Notes: generated by a model from the letters alone, not told the origin. A DNA stretch of 34,443 nucleotides from Euryarchaeota archaeon Ods01 (GCA_028751095.1 JAQZCZ010000010.1:1-34443); one strand, 5' to 3'; numbered from the stretch's first letter, positions 24,312-32,532 are shown. Translations and numbers: made by a program.

Positions 24312-25331
24312 TTAGTGTCCGTCTTCGCCGGCGAAGCCTTCGGACTCTTCGATACGTTCCTTCGCGGCGGGGTCGAACTCCGTCTCTATCTCCTGGTAAC
24401 GGTCGGTGTACGAAAGCTCGTGGTGGCTCTCGGTCGGATGTCCGATGTAGTCCTCTTCGAGTTCCCACTGCGCCTGCTCGTCGTTCTCGGCGAGGTTCTT
24501 GAGGTCTTCGTAAGCCTTGTGAGCGCCCGCGTGGAGCGCGAACAGCGTGATGAAGATGTACTTGTAGCCGAGGTCTCCGAGTTCCTGGAACGTGAGCGGG
24601 TCTTCTTCCTCGCTCCACTTGAAGGAGGACGAGTAGTTGAACGCTAGCTTGAGGTCGGGGTGTGTCTCGTGAATCTCCTCGGCGTACTTGACGGCGTCCT
24701 CGCGCGAGGGGTCGGGCATCTCGGGCCAGACGATGTCGACGCCGCAGTCGGCGTACAGGCGTCCGCGTTCGAGATGTTCCTCCCAGTCGCCGTTGGCGCT
24801 TCCGTACGCGTCGGTGCGCGCGATTATGATGGTGTCCTCGTCCTGCTTGGCGTCGACGGCGGCGGAGAAACGACCCTCCGCGGTGTCGCGGTCGACAATC
24901 TGCTTACCTGCGATATGTCCACAGCGCTTAGGCGTGACCTGGTCCTCGATATGGATAGCGGCGACGCCTGCCTTCTCGTACTCACGGACTGCACGGCGGA
25001 CGTTGTGGATTCCGCCGTATCCGGTGTCACAGTCGGCGATGACCGGAAGGTCGGTAGCCTCAACGATGCGCTTGGCGTTCTCGACCATCTCGGTCATGTC
25101 GACGATTTCGAGGTCGGAGAATCCGAACTGACCGAGGACCGTCGAGTATCCCGACATGTAAGCGGCGTCGTGACCCGTCATCTCGGCGAGACGGGCGTCG
25201 AGAGCGTGGTAAAGACCGGGCGCGAAGACGAAGTCCTGCTCGTTGAGCTTCTCGCGGAGTTCGCGCGCCTTGTAGTTGTCTACGTCCCTGTACGTGTAGT
25301 CGTGTTCGTCGCGTCTTTCTCCAGGCGGCAT
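24312..25331 (-). CDS. aceA: Isocitrate lyase
   Basis: This 339-residue ICL/PEP-mutase superfamily barrel cleaves isocitrate into succinate and glyoxylate. Diagnostic residues are the catalytic loop KRCGH (135-139, Cys137), the metal-site DCDTGYGG (100-107) and the substrate region IARTDAYG. The length is in the range of the short haloarchaeal form. With malate synthase it completes the glyoxylate bypass for growth on acetate or fatty acids. It follows the PhaB/FabG-like reductase gene by 60 nt on the same strand, yet has a TATA-like AGCTTAAA at 25361-25368, so it may be transcribed separately as well. Confidence 0.95.
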   Translation of the reverse strand: MPPGERRDEHDYTYRDVDNYKARELREKLNEQDFVFAPGLYHALDARLAEMTGHDAAYMSGYSTVLGQFGFSDLEIVDMTEMVENAKRIVEATDLPVIADCDTGYGGIHNVRRAVREYEKAGVAAIHIEDQVTPKRCGHIAGKQIVDRDTAEGRFSAAVDAKQDEDTIIIARTDAYGSANGDWEEHLERGRLYADCGVDIVWPEMPDPSREDAVKYAEEIHETHPDLKLAFNYSSSFKWSEEEDPLTFQELGDLGYKYIFITLFALHAGAHKAYEDLKNLAENDEQAQWELEEDYIGHPTESHHELSYTDRYQEIETEFDPAAKERIEESEGFAGEDGH

Positions 25332-25360
25332 ATGTCACCTGTCTGTTTGGCAAAACGCTG

Positions 25361-25368
25361 TTTAAGCT
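25361..25368 (-). promoter_or_regulatory. Possible TATA box of aceA
   Basis: The minus strand reads AGCTTAAA about 30-37 nt upstream of the ATG at 25331, in the 60-nt gap after the reductase gene. Confidence 0.4.
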
Positions 25369-25391
25369 AATCGGTTTCTTTCGGCGCGCCG

Positions 25392-26132
25392 CTATCCGCG
25401 CATGCCACCGTTGATGCCGAGAATCTGCCCCGTCATGTATCCTGACTCCTTGCCCGCGAGGAAACGGACGATACCTGTCACGTCCTCAACCTCGGCGAAA
25501 CGTCCGAGGGGTATCCGGTCGCGTATTTTCTCCTGCACATCCTCATCGACCTTGTCGAGCATGTCCGTCTTCGTGAACCCCATAGCGACGCAGTTCGCCG
25601 TCGAGTTCGAGGCGGCGAGTTCGAGCGCGAGCGTCCGCGTAAAGCCAAACAGACCGCTCTCTGCCGCCGTGAAGTTCGCCTGTCCGTAGTTGCCGCGCTG
25701 AGCCATCACGCTCGATATGTTGACCAGCCGCCCGTTCGACGATATCGAGATATCGTTGAAGAACGCCTTCGTCGCGTTGAACGCCCCCGTCAGGTTCGTG
25801 TCTATAACACGGCTCCAGTCCTCCGGCTCCATGTTGACGAACTTCTTGTCGACGGTTATTCCGGCGTTGTTGACGAGAACATCGATGCCCCCGTACTCGT
25901 CGCGGACCTCGTCGCGCATCTCGGTCACGGCGTCGAAGTCAGAGACATCCGCCTGCACGGCGATTGCCTCTCCGTCGCCCGCGTTTATCTCGTCGACAAC
26001 CTCGTGCGCCTTCTCCTCGCTCTCGTTGTAGTTGACGACGACGCTCGCGCCGTGCCGTCCGAGGTCGAGCGCTATACCGCGCCCGATACCGCGTGAAGCT
26101 CCTGTGACGACGCATACCTGTCTTTCGACCAT
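25392..26132 (-). CDS. PhaB/FabG-like short-chain reductase with altered active site
   Basis: This 246-residue classical SDR has the cofactor motif TGASRGIG (10-17), NNAG (88-91), the structural Asn in DTNLTGAF and a C-terminus (GYMTGQILGINGGM) like acetoacetyl-CoA/3-ketoacyl reductases; Asn-Tyr at 34-35 after the second strand fits an NADP-binding form. The catalytic Ser is present (Ser141, SSVMAQRGNYG). Where Tyr-x-x-x-Lys should follow, the sequence reads NFTAAESG, i.e. Phe154 and Glu158. Dehydrogenase activity by the usual mechanism is therefore doubtful. It may be a non-catalytic or altered paralog of PhaB; no PHA synthase gene is in the window. It lies directly upstream of aceA. Confidence 0.85.
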   Translation of the reverse strand: MVERQVCVVTGASRGIGRGIALDLGRHGASVVVNYNESEEKAHEVVDEINAGDGEAIAVQADVSDFDAVTEMRDEVRDEYGGIDVLVNNAGITVDKKFVNMEPEDWSRVIDTNLTGAFNATKAFFNDISISSNGRLVNISSVMAQRGNYGQANFTAAESGLFGFTRTLALELAASNSTANCVAMGFTKTDMLDKVDEDVQEKIRDRIPLGRFAEVEDVTGIVRFLAGKESGYMTGQILGINGGMRG

Positions 26133-26182
26133 GAGTCAAGATTGCGTTCCGCTGTCAAAACTCTTGCCCGCTCCGAAAACCG

Positions 26183-26189
26183 CTTATGC
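26183..26189 (+). promoter_or_regulatory. TATA-like box of the gatC operon
   Basis: CTTATGC is centred 24 nt upstream of the gatC ATG at 26210, in the 77-nt gap to the divergent reductase. Confidence 0.45.
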
Positions 26190-26209
26190 TTGGCTGTTCA
26201 TCAAGAACC

Positions 26210-26488
26210 ATGGAACAACGTATCGACGCCGACGACGTGCGACACGTTGCCGAACTCGCGCGCGTCGAGGTCACCGACGACGAGGCGCGCGGATTCGTCG
26301 ACGAGTTCAACGACGTTCTGGACTACTTCGAGACTCTCGACGACGTTCCCGACGACGTTGAGGCGGAGGACGACTTTGAGAACGTCCTCCGTGCCGACGA
26401 ACCCGAACCGTCGCTGTCGCAGGATGACGCGCTTGCAAACGCCGAGGAGACCGAGGACGGCTACTTCAAGGGACCGAGCGTATCATGA
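26210..26488 (+). CDS. gatC: Amidotransferase subunit GatC
   Basis: This 92-residue protein is the small GatC subunit of tRNA-dependent amidotransferase, which stabilises GatA and bridges it to GatB. It has the usual start, DDVRHVAELARVEVTDDE (GatC: vekvAkLAkLeltdeE), the middle FNDVLDYFETLDDVPDDVEAE, and the end EDGYFKGPSV. The ATG at 26210 is preferred over the frame's earlier start (26186), which adds eight residues not typical of GatC. Its stop overlaps the gatA start by ATGA, indicating translational coupling. Confidence 0.95.
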   Translation: MEQRIDADDVRHVAELARVEVTDDEARGFVDEFNDVLDYFETLDDVPDDVEAEDDFENVLRADEPEPSLSQDDALANAEETEDGYFKGPSVS

Positions 26489-27756
26489 GCGTCGACATCA
26501 ACGCATTCGTGACGCGGTGCGATATCGGCGGGGGTGACGGCGCGCTCTCGGACCTCGCTGTGGGTGTCAAGGACAATATATCGACCGAGGGTGTCGAGAC
26601 GACCTGCGGTTCGCGCGTTCTCGAAGGCTACGAACCGCCGTACGACGCCACGGTGGTTGCGCGCCTCAAGGACGCCGGAGCGCGTATCGTCGGCAAGACC
26701 AATATGGATGAGTTCGGCATGGGGACGACGACCGAGACGAGCGCCTACGGCGTGACGCGGAACCCCGTCGATACCGACCATGTCCCCGGGGGTTCGTCGG
26801 GCGGAAGCGCCGCGGCGGTCGCTGCGGGCGATGTCGATGCCGCCCTCGGAACCGATACGGGCGGTTCGGTGCGGTGCCCCGCCGCCTTCTGCGGCGTCGT
26901 GGGTCTGAAGCCGACATACGGACTCGTCTCCCGTTACGGACTCATCGCTTACGCCAACTCGCTCGAAACCGTCGGTCCGATGGCGCGTGACGTAGAGACG
27001 ACCGCCCGCCTTCTCGACGTAATCGCGGGCGCGGACGAACGCGACGGGACGTGCAACTCGGAGGCGGACGACTACGCCGACGCCGTTGAGGAGCCGACCG
27101 CCGACGTAACGGTCGCTGTCCCCCAAGAACTCGTCGGCGAAGGCGTTGAGGAGGGCGTACGCTCGGTCTTCGAGGCTTCCCTCGACTCCTTACGTGACGA
27201 AGGCGCCGAGGTGCGCGAGGTTTCGATGCCGAGTCTCGAAAAGGCGCTCGCCGCCTACTACGTCATAGCGATGGGCGAAGCGTCGAGCAATCTCGCGCGT
27301 TTCGACGGCGTCCGTTACGGTCCGGGCGGCGAGGGCGACGACTGGAACGACTCTTTCGCCGACGCACGCGGACGTTTCGGCGACGAGGTCAAACGCCGCG
27401 TCATGCTCGGAACCTACGCGTTGAGCGAAGGCTACTACGGCGACTACTACGACAAGGCGCAGAACGCGCGTACGCTCGTACGCCGTGACTTCGAAAACGT
27501 ACTCGACGACGCGGATGTCGTCGCGTCTCCGACGATGCCCCTCACGCCGTTCCGCGTGGGCGAGGTGCTCGACGACCCGATGCAGATGTACCTCGCCGAC
27601 GCAAACACGACGCCGGTCAACCTCGCGGGCGTGCCGTCGGTAAGCGTGCCCGCGGGACGTGCCGACGACCTGCCCGTCGGTCTACAGCTAACCGCCGGAA
27701 GGTTCGAGGAGGCTAAGCTTCTACGTGTCGCCCGTGCCTTCGAGAAGGCTCGATGA
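26485..27756 (+). CDS. gatA: Amidotransferase subunit GatA
   Basis: This 423-residue amidase-signature enzyme supplies ammonia from glutamine for conversion of Asp-tRNA(Asn) (GatCAB in archaea) to Asn-tRNA. The Ser-cisSer-Lys triad is complete: Lys29 (GVKDNI), Ser104 (GGSSGGSAA) and Ser128 (DTGGSVRCPAAFCG), with the 75 and 24 residue spacings known from GatA. The N-terminus is about 50 residues shorter than bacterial GatA, lacking the helical leader. It overlaps gatC upstream and the DUF99 gene downstream by 4 nt each. gatB is not in this window. Confidence 0.97.
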   Translation: MSVDINAFVTRCDIGGGDGALSDLAVGVKDNISTEGVETTCGSRVLEGYEPPYDATVVARLKDAGARIVGKTNMDEFGMGTTTETSAYGVTRNPVDTDHVPGGSSGGSAAAVAAGDVDAALGTDTGGSVRCPAAFCGVVGLKPTYGLVSRYGLIAYANSLETVGPMARDVETTARLLDVIAGADERDGTCNSEADDYADAVEEPTADVTVAVPQELVGEGVEEGVRSVFEASLDSLRDEGAEVREVSMPSLEKALAAYYVIAMGEASSNLARFDGVRYGPGGEGDDWNDSFADARGRFGDEVKRRVMLGTYALSEGYYGDYYDKAQNARTLVRRDFENVLDDADVVASPTMPLTPFRVGEVLDDPMQMYLADANTTPVNLAGVPSVSVPAGRADDLPVGLQLTAGRFEEAKLLRVARAFEKAR

Positions 27757-28298
27757 AGAAAGGCGTTCGCGCCCTCGGGGTCGCCGAGTCGTACCGCGGG
27801 CAGACGGGCGAGTCGTATCTCGCGGGCGCTGTCGTGCGCGCCTCACGCGTCGCCGACGGATTTGCGTTCACGAATGCGACCGTCGGCGGGACCGACGCCA
27901 CCGACGCTGTCATCCGTCTGTACGACCGCGTAGACCGCGACGACCTCCGTCTCGTGATGCTTTCGGGCGTCGCACTCTCGTGGTACAATTTCGTTGACCT
28001 CTGCCGCGTCTACGACGAGACGGGTGTTCCCGTCGTCTCGGTGACGTACGAGGAGAGCAACGGATTACGCGACGCGGTCCGGAACGAGTTCGACGGTGAT
28101 GCACGCGACGAACGTCTCGAACTCTATGACTCCCTACCTTCCCGCCGCCGCGTCGGTGACCTATACGTCCGTTCCGTCGGTATCCCCGACGGACGCGCCG
28201 ACAAATGGGTACGCGGCTTCACGTACGACGGACGCCCCGAACCGGTCCGTGTCGCACGTCTCGCCGCACGCGGTCTGCTCGACTACGAGGAAGACTGA
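27753..28298 (+). CDS. DUF99 family protein (endonuclease V-like fold)
   Basis: This 181-residue protein matches the archaeal DUF99 family: GVRALGVAESYRG at the start, the central MLSGVALSWYNFVDLCRVYDETGVPVVSVTYEE and the end WVRGFTYDGRPEPVRVARLAARGL. DUF99 is thought to share the RNase H-like fold of endonuclease V; function is unknown. Its ATG overlaps the gatA stop (ATGA), making it the third gene of a coupled operon with gatC and gatA, and its last 16 nt overlap the convergent enolase-superfamily gene. Confidence 0.9.
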   Translation: MKKGVRALGVAESYRGQTGESYLAGAVVRASRVADGFAFTNATVGGTDATDAVIRLYDRVDRDDLRLVMLSGVALSWYNFVDLCRVYDETGVPVVSVTYEESNGLRDAVRNEFDGDARDERLELYDSLPSRRRVGDLYVRSVGIPDGRADKWVRGFTYDGRPEPVRVARLAARGLLDYEED

Positions 28299-29341
28299 GG
28301 CTTCCACTCCATCCCGCGCGGTTCGTCAGGCGGCGAAAGCGGACTTTTCGGCAAGCCGTCGCTCGGTTCGGGACGGTTGTACGCCCGCGGCGCGATATCG
28401 TTCGCCGACTCAGGATAGAACAGCGACGCTATACCCTGTATATGCTCACGCCCCGGACCGAGTTCGAACTGACCTCCTCCATACAGACGTATCCCGTTCC
28501 CGAAGCAGTACTTGACTGTATCCAGCAACGACCCCACGGAGCCGAAACGCGACGGCTTGATGTTTAGAAAGTCGGGTTCCCAAGGCAGTTCCTCTACCGT
28601 ATCGACGCCCCGTATCGGATAGTCCCACGAGACACGGTCCTCGTTACCTTCTAGGACGCGGCGCGTTTCGTCGGTGAGTTCGGGGTCCTCTATGATGGCT
28701 TCAGGGAATCCTTCGACCACCATCTCGTAGAGTTCGGGGTCGGCGGTCTGGTCTACCTCGGTACCGTGGTACTGTCCCTTGAGGTCAAGAACGCGGACAG
28801 CGTCCGTTGAGGCGAGCCTTTCGACCGTCTCCTCCGTCCAGTCGGAGGTCGGGTCCAGCTTGAACTCTAGCTCAGGGTTTCTGTCGAGCCATTCCAAGAC
28901 GCGGTCGCCGGTGGGCGGCTCTTCGAGGCGCGTACTCACGACGAAACGGACGGGGTCGTAGCTCCTGTCAAGACGTTCCGCCAGATTCTCTCCTGCCTGC
29001 TTCAGGGCTAGGTCGAGCGCCGCGCTCTCGAACGCCCACCTTCTGTAGTTCCTGAATATCTCCTGTCCGGGTTCGTCGCCGAAAAGCTCCAGTTTGCCGA
29101 TACGATGCGAAAAGCCGTCGAAGCTGAAGTCACCGGATAGGTCGAAGGAGTCGGAGGACTCGTGCCACGCGTAATGCGCGTCGCCGTCGTAGGTTACGTC
29201 CTCTCCCCTACCGGTCTTGCCGTCGCCGTGTAACGAGACCACCGTCGTGACGCGCGTAAAGCCGCTCGACGTTTCGCTTTCGAGGAGTTCGAGTTCGTAT
29301 CCGTCCACTGTAACGTCGAGGTCGGCGACCTTCTCGTACAT
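28283..29341 (-). CDS. Enolase-superfamily protein, function uncertain
   Basis: This 352-residue protein shows the enolase/mandelate-racemase layout: an N-terminal capping domain, then RWAFESAALDLALKQAG (residues ~104-120), a barrel with FKLDPT (Lys), metal-ligand candidates in VLDLKG (Asp), IIEDPEL (Glu) and SWDYPI (Asp), the later Lys in NIKPSRFGSVG and a closing LYGGGQFELG. The KxK pair of o-succinylbenzoate synthases is not clear, only one Lys being present. It could be MenC-like or an acid-sugar dehydratase-like member; I do not assign a substrate. A TATA-like GCTTAAC is centred ~29 nt upstream (29366-29372). Confidence 0.78.
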   Translation of the reverse strand: MYEKVADLDVTVDGYELELLESETSSGFTRVTTVVSLHGDGKTGRGEDVTYDGDAHYAWHESSDSFDLSGDFSFDGFSHRIGKLELFGDEPGQEIFRNYRRWAFESAALDLALKQAGENLAERLDRSYDPVRFVVSTRLEEPPTGDRVLEWLDRNPELEFKLDPTSDWTEETVERLASTDAVRVLDLKGQYHGTEVDQTADPELYEMVVEGFPEAIIEDPELTDETRRVLEGNEDRVSWDYPIRGVDTVEELPWEPDFLNIKPSRFGSVGSLLDTVKYCFGNGIRLYGGGQFELGPGREHIQGIASLFYPESANDIAPRAYNRPEPSDGLPKSPLSPPDEPRGMEWKPQSSS

Positions 29342-29408
29342 TGGTCTGGCTACGGATTCGGCACAGGTTAAGCTGTTCCCTCGTATCCCAGGGCGCTCAC
29401 GGAAGCCT

Positions 29409-29415
29409 CTTTACG
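29409..29415 (+). promoter_or_regulatory. TATA-like box of the UDG gene
   Basis: CTTTACG is centred 25 nt upstream of the GTG start at 29437. Confidence 0.4.
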
Positions 29416-29436
29416 CCAACGTGACCAACGACGCGT

Positions 29437-29982
29437 GTGAACTACACCATCGATTCATGCGAACGTTGCGATGCGCTGGTCGAAAGCCGGTCACGTATCG
29501 TTAACGGTGTCGGAAAGGCGTCGCTCGGCGCTGTCTTCGTCGGCGAAGCGCCGGGGGCGCAGGAGGATGAACAGGGCGAGCCTTTCGTCGGCAGAAGCGG
29601 CGACGTTCTGACGGAGAAACTCAACGAACGCGGTGTCGCGCGCGACGAGGTACGTATCACCAACTCGGTCCGGTGCAGACCGCCGGACAACCGCGACCCG
29701 CACGTCTCCGAACTCGAAAACTGCCGTCCGTACCTCGTCGCCGAAATCGACGCGCTCGACCCCGACGTAATCTGCACACTCGGACGCGTGCCGACGAAGA
29801 ACCTACTCGACTGCGTCGGCGCGATGCGCGAGGTCGTCGGCGAAGAACTGCGCGTCGAGGTCGGGGCGAAGGAACGCCTCGTCGTGCCATGCTACCATCC
29901 CGCGGCGATGCTGTACGACCGTTCGAAGGAGGACGTTATAGACGAGACGTTGACGCGTGTCGTCGAAATTGCGCGTTCATAG
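29437..29982 (+). CDS. udg: Family 4 uracil-DNA glycosylase
   Basis: This 181-residue protein removes uracil from DNA. Motif GEAPGAQEDEQGEPFVGRSG (36-55) and the His of CYHPAA (His154) identify family 4. Four cysteines, Cys8, Cys11, Cys80 and Cys96, fit the 4Fe-4S cluster ligands. It starts with GTG at 29437, which gives the usual ~7-residue lead before the first Cys pair. It overlaps the convergent Mut7-C gene by 6 nt and lies beside PolX, suggesting a base-excision repair neighbourhood. Confidence 0.95.
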   Translation: MNYTIDSCERCDALVESRSRIVNGVGKASLGAVFVGEAPGAQEDEQGEPFVGRSGDVLTEKLNERGVARDEVRITNSVRCRPPDNRDPHVSELENCRPYLVAEIDALDPDVICTLGRVPTKNLLDCVGAMREVVGEELRVEVGAKERLVVPCYHPAAMLYDRSKEDVIDETLTRVVEIARS

Positions 29983-30405
29983 CGCCTCCAACGTCTCGCG
30001 TACGTCGTCCCAGTGGGAGCCGCGCCAGTACGTCTTCCCGCAGTCTTCGCACCGCCACGCGCGGTCGATGTCGTCTGGAACGTCGTCCGCCGCGTCGTCG
30101 GCTTCGGACAGCCTTCCGTTACACGCCGAACACCGCTCCGGAACGTCGAGTTCGAGCGAAACGCCCGAGCCGGCGAGTTCACGTAGCTGTCCCTCGATAT
30201 CCTTCGATTTGACGAGTAAACCGTCGGCGCGTCGGGCGAGTTCGGTGTCGCGTGTGAGCAACGTCCGTCCCGTCGCTTCCGCAAGGTCCGCGACCTCTTC
30301 GTCGCCGACGGCGTCCTCGTCGGGCGCATAGACGACATCGTGCCCCGCCATACGCATGTACGTCACTAGCTTACCGAGCATCGCGTCGGCGACGAACCCT
30401 GTCAT
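29977..30405 (-). CDS. Mut7-C RNase domain protein with zinc ribbon
   Basis: This 142-residue protein has an N-terminal PIN-like Mut7-C module (FVADAMLGKLVTYMRMAGHDVVY, then LLTRD with Asp53) and a C-terminal zinc-ribbon with CSAC (92-95) and CEDC (119-122), ending GSHWD. Asp7 and Asp53 are likely metal-binding acids. Family members are predicted ribonucleases. The ATG at 30405 overlaps the TGA of polX (ATGA), so the two are coupled; a longer in-frame extension upstream is Arg-rich antisense-type sequence within polX and is rejected. Confidence 0.9.
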   Translation of the reverse strand: MTGFVADAMLGKLVTYMRMAGHDVVYAPDEDAVGDEEVADLAEATGRTLLTRDTELARRADGLLVKSKDIEGQLRELAGSGVSLELDVPERCSACNGRLSEADDAADDVPDDIDRAWRCEDCGKTYWRGSHWDDVRETLEAL

Positions 30406-32087
30406 CCGAGCCAGTCTTCGAGTTCTTCGACCGTCCACGCGTTCAGTACGTCGTCCGCCGTCGCCCATCCGCGCCGTGCGGTCGCCACGCCGTACTCGAC
30501 GTAGTCGTACTCCGACGGCGTGTGTGCATCGGTGTTGACCGCGACGGGTACCCTCGCCTCGACGCACCGCCACACCTGAGTGTCATGTATATCGAGACGG
30601 TGCGGGTTGGAGTTGAGTTCAAGCGCGACCTCCTCTGACGCCGCAGCGTCGAGAACGGCGTCGAAGTCGTATGGGTAGCCCTCGCGGCTGTTGATTAGCC
30701 TGCCCGACGGATGTCCGAGTATATCGACCTCGTCGTTTCTCACCGCAGAGACGAGTCGCTCGGTCGCCTCGTCTTCTTCCATACGCATACCGCTGTGGAT
30801 AGATGCCACGACCACATCGAGTTCGGCGAGAACGTCGTCGGAGACATCGAGGCTTCCGTCCTTGAGAATATTCGCTTCCGCTCCCGCGAAGAGGCGCACG
30901 TCAACGTCTTCGTTGAGCGCACGGACATCATCGGCGAGCGCGCGGAGTTCTTCGTCCGTAAGCCCGCCCGCGACGCCGAGCGCCTCCGTATGGTCGGTGA
31001 CGGCGAGGTAGTCGAAGCCGCGTTCCTCCGCGCCCGCCACCATCTCTTCGAGCGTAGCGCCGCCGTCCGTGCGGTCGGTGTGGCTATGCAACTCGCCGCG
31101 TACGTCCTCCTCTTCGACGAGTTCGGGGAGTTCTCCGTCGCGCGCCGTCTCTACCTCGCCGCGGTTTTCGCGTAACTCAGGAGGAACGTACTCCATGCCA
31201 AGTGCCTCGTGGACCTCTTCCTCCGTCTCACCAGCGACACGCTCGTCGGTTTCGTCGTCCCAGACGCCGTACTCGTTGAGCTTCAGACCGCGGTCGATTG
31301 CGACGTTACGCGTCGCCACGTTGTGCTGTTTCGAACCCGTGAAGTACTGGAGCGCTGAGCCGAACTCGTCTTCCTTGACGAGATGGAGGTCCACGTCCTC
31401 GTCGTCCTTACGGAAACTCGTCTTGCGCTCGCCCTTCTGTATCACCTCGGCGTCCCAGTCGGTCACGGCGTCGGCGGTCGCCTCGCGGTCGTCGGAGACG
31501 ACGACTATATCGATATCGCCCGTCGTCTCCTTTCTGCGCCTCACGCTCCCCGCTGCGACGGCGCGTTTCACCGACCCGAGTTCCTCGACGCGTGAGACGA
31601 GATGCCGTGCCTTCGGAAGCGACTTCCCCAGAAGCGTCCGTTCGGCGGACTGCCGCGCGAACTCGACCCCTTCGAGGATATTCTGTTCGGTCTTCTCGCC
31701 GAATCCCGAGACGTTCTGTATCCGCCCGTGCTGAGCCGCGTCCTCAAGTTCGTCGAGGTCGGTTACACCGAGCGCCTCGTACAGCTTTCCGACGGTCTTA
31801 GGACCGACCCCTTCGACGCGCGTCAACGCCTCGATATCGACGGGCATCTCGTCGCGGAGTTCTTCGAGTTCCTCGACGCGCCCTTTCTCGCGGAACTCCT
31901 CTATCTTCGACGCGATGGCGTCGCCAACGTCGGGTATCGCCGTCGGTTCATCGAGAGCGTCGGACGACGCCTCCCTGACCGACTCGGCGGCGTCACGGTA
32001 GGCGCGTGGCTTGTAGTCAACACCCTTTGCCTCCAGACGGTCGGCGAACTCCTCTAACATCGCCGCTATCTCGTCGTTCTCAGTCAT
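30402..32087 (-). CDS. polX: DNA polymerase/3'-5' exonuclease PolX
   Basis: This 561-residue family X polymerase has helix-hairpin-helix segments (IPDVGDAIASKIEEF; VEGVGPKTVGKLYE; VSGFGEKTEQNI), the nucleotidyltransferase signature GSVRRRKETTGDIDIVV (Asp191, Asp193) with a third Asp at 233 (DVDLHLV), and a C-terminal PHP phosphoesterase starting HSHTDRTDGG (His334, His336). The PHP part gives Mn2+-dependent 3'-5' exonuclease or AP-site activity. It functions in gap filling in base excision repair. The ATG at 32087 overlaps the stop of the DUF5788 gene by ATGA, and its own stop overlaps the Mut7-C start, forming a three-gene coupled operon. Confidence 0.96.
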   Translation of the reverse strand: MTENDEIAAMLEEFADRLEAKGVDYKPRAYRDAAESVREASSDALDEPTAIPDVGDAIASKIEEFREKGRVEELEELRDEMPVDIEALTRVEGVGPKTVGKLYEALGVTDLDELEDAAQHGRIQNVSGFGEKTEQNILEGVEFARQSAERTLLGKSLPKARHLVSRVEELGSVKRAVAAGSVRRRKETTGDIDIVVVSDDREATADAVTDWDAEVIQKGERKTSFRKDDEDVDLHLVKEDEFGSALQYFTGSKQHNVATRNVAIDRGLKLNEYGVWDDETDERVAGETEEEVHEALGMEYVPPELRENRGEVETARDGELPELVEEEDVRGELHSHTDRTDGGATLEEMVAGAEERGFDYLAVTDHTEALGVAGGLTDEELRALADDVRALNEDVDVRLFAGAEANILKDGSLDVSDDVLAELDVVVASIHSGMRMEEDEATERLVSAVRNDEVDILGHPSGRLINSREGYPYDFDAVLDAAASEEVALELNSNPHRLDIHDTQVWRCVEARVPVAVNTDAHTPSEYDYVEYGVATARRGWATADDVLNAWTVEELEDWLG

Positions 32088-32494
32088 ATTCGGCTGTCCT
32101 CGTCGTCCTTTCCTGTCACCTTCTTCACGAAGTCGAGCCACCGCTTTTCGTTCGCCTTCTCCTTTGCCCGCGCCTCCGCCTCGATACCGCTTCCGTCTCC
32201 CTGTAGAATATTTAGCGCGCGGTCGATACCTGCGACACGTTCTACGATACGTTCGCCTTCTTCGTACGTCAGGTTGTCCTCGCGTATCTCGTCAAGGAGC
32301 ACGGCGCGTCTGCGACGGAGAAGCTTCTTCTTCTCCTTAACGTCGTCCGCCTCTCCTGCACGCGCCTCAAAGACGTACTCGGCGAGTTCGAACTCCTCGC
32401 CGTCGAGTTCGACAGTCTCAGGGACACGCGTCCCGACCGAGACGCTGTCACGGTCGGCGCGGTCAAGGAGCGTTTCACGTTCGTAATCCTTCAT
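32084..32494 (-). CDS. DUF5788 family protein
   Basis: This 136-residue protein begins MKDYERETLLDRADRDSVSVGT and continues with VELDGEEFELAEYVFE, a basic-rich helix KKKLLRRRRAVLLDEI and DNLTYEEGERIVERVAGIDRAL, the pattern I know from haloarchaeal DUF5788 proteins. Function is unknown. The second half appears helical. A longer in-frame start exists (to 32713) but crosses the rhomboid gene; the ATG at 32494 fits the family and sits 26-36 nt from a TATA-like stretch. It is first of the DUF5788-polX-Mut7-C operon. Confidence 0.82.
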   Translation of the reverse strand: MKDYERETLLDRADRDSVSVGTRVPETVELDGEEFELAEYVFEARAGEADDVKEKKKLLRRRRAVLLDEIREDNLTYEEGERIVERVAGIDRALNILQGDGSGIEAEARAKEKANEKRWLDFVKKVTGKDDEDSRI

Positions 32495-32519
32495 CGTCGG
32501 GGTTACGGACGCCGCCTCC

Positions 32520-32530
32520 TTAAGCATAAA
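32520..32530 (-). promoter_or_regulatory. TATA box of the DUF5788-polX-Mut7-C operon
   Basis: The minus strand reads TTTATGCTTAA, centred about 31 nt upstream of the ATG at 32494. Confidence 0.5.
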
Positions 32531-32532
32531 GA

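Noticed and set aside
24660-25370. Open frame of 236 codons on the plus strand
   Set aside because: Antisense to isocitrate lyase; no recognisable motif.
26461-27126. Open frame of 221 codons on the minus strand
   Set aside because: Antisense to gatA, which has a complete catalytic triad.
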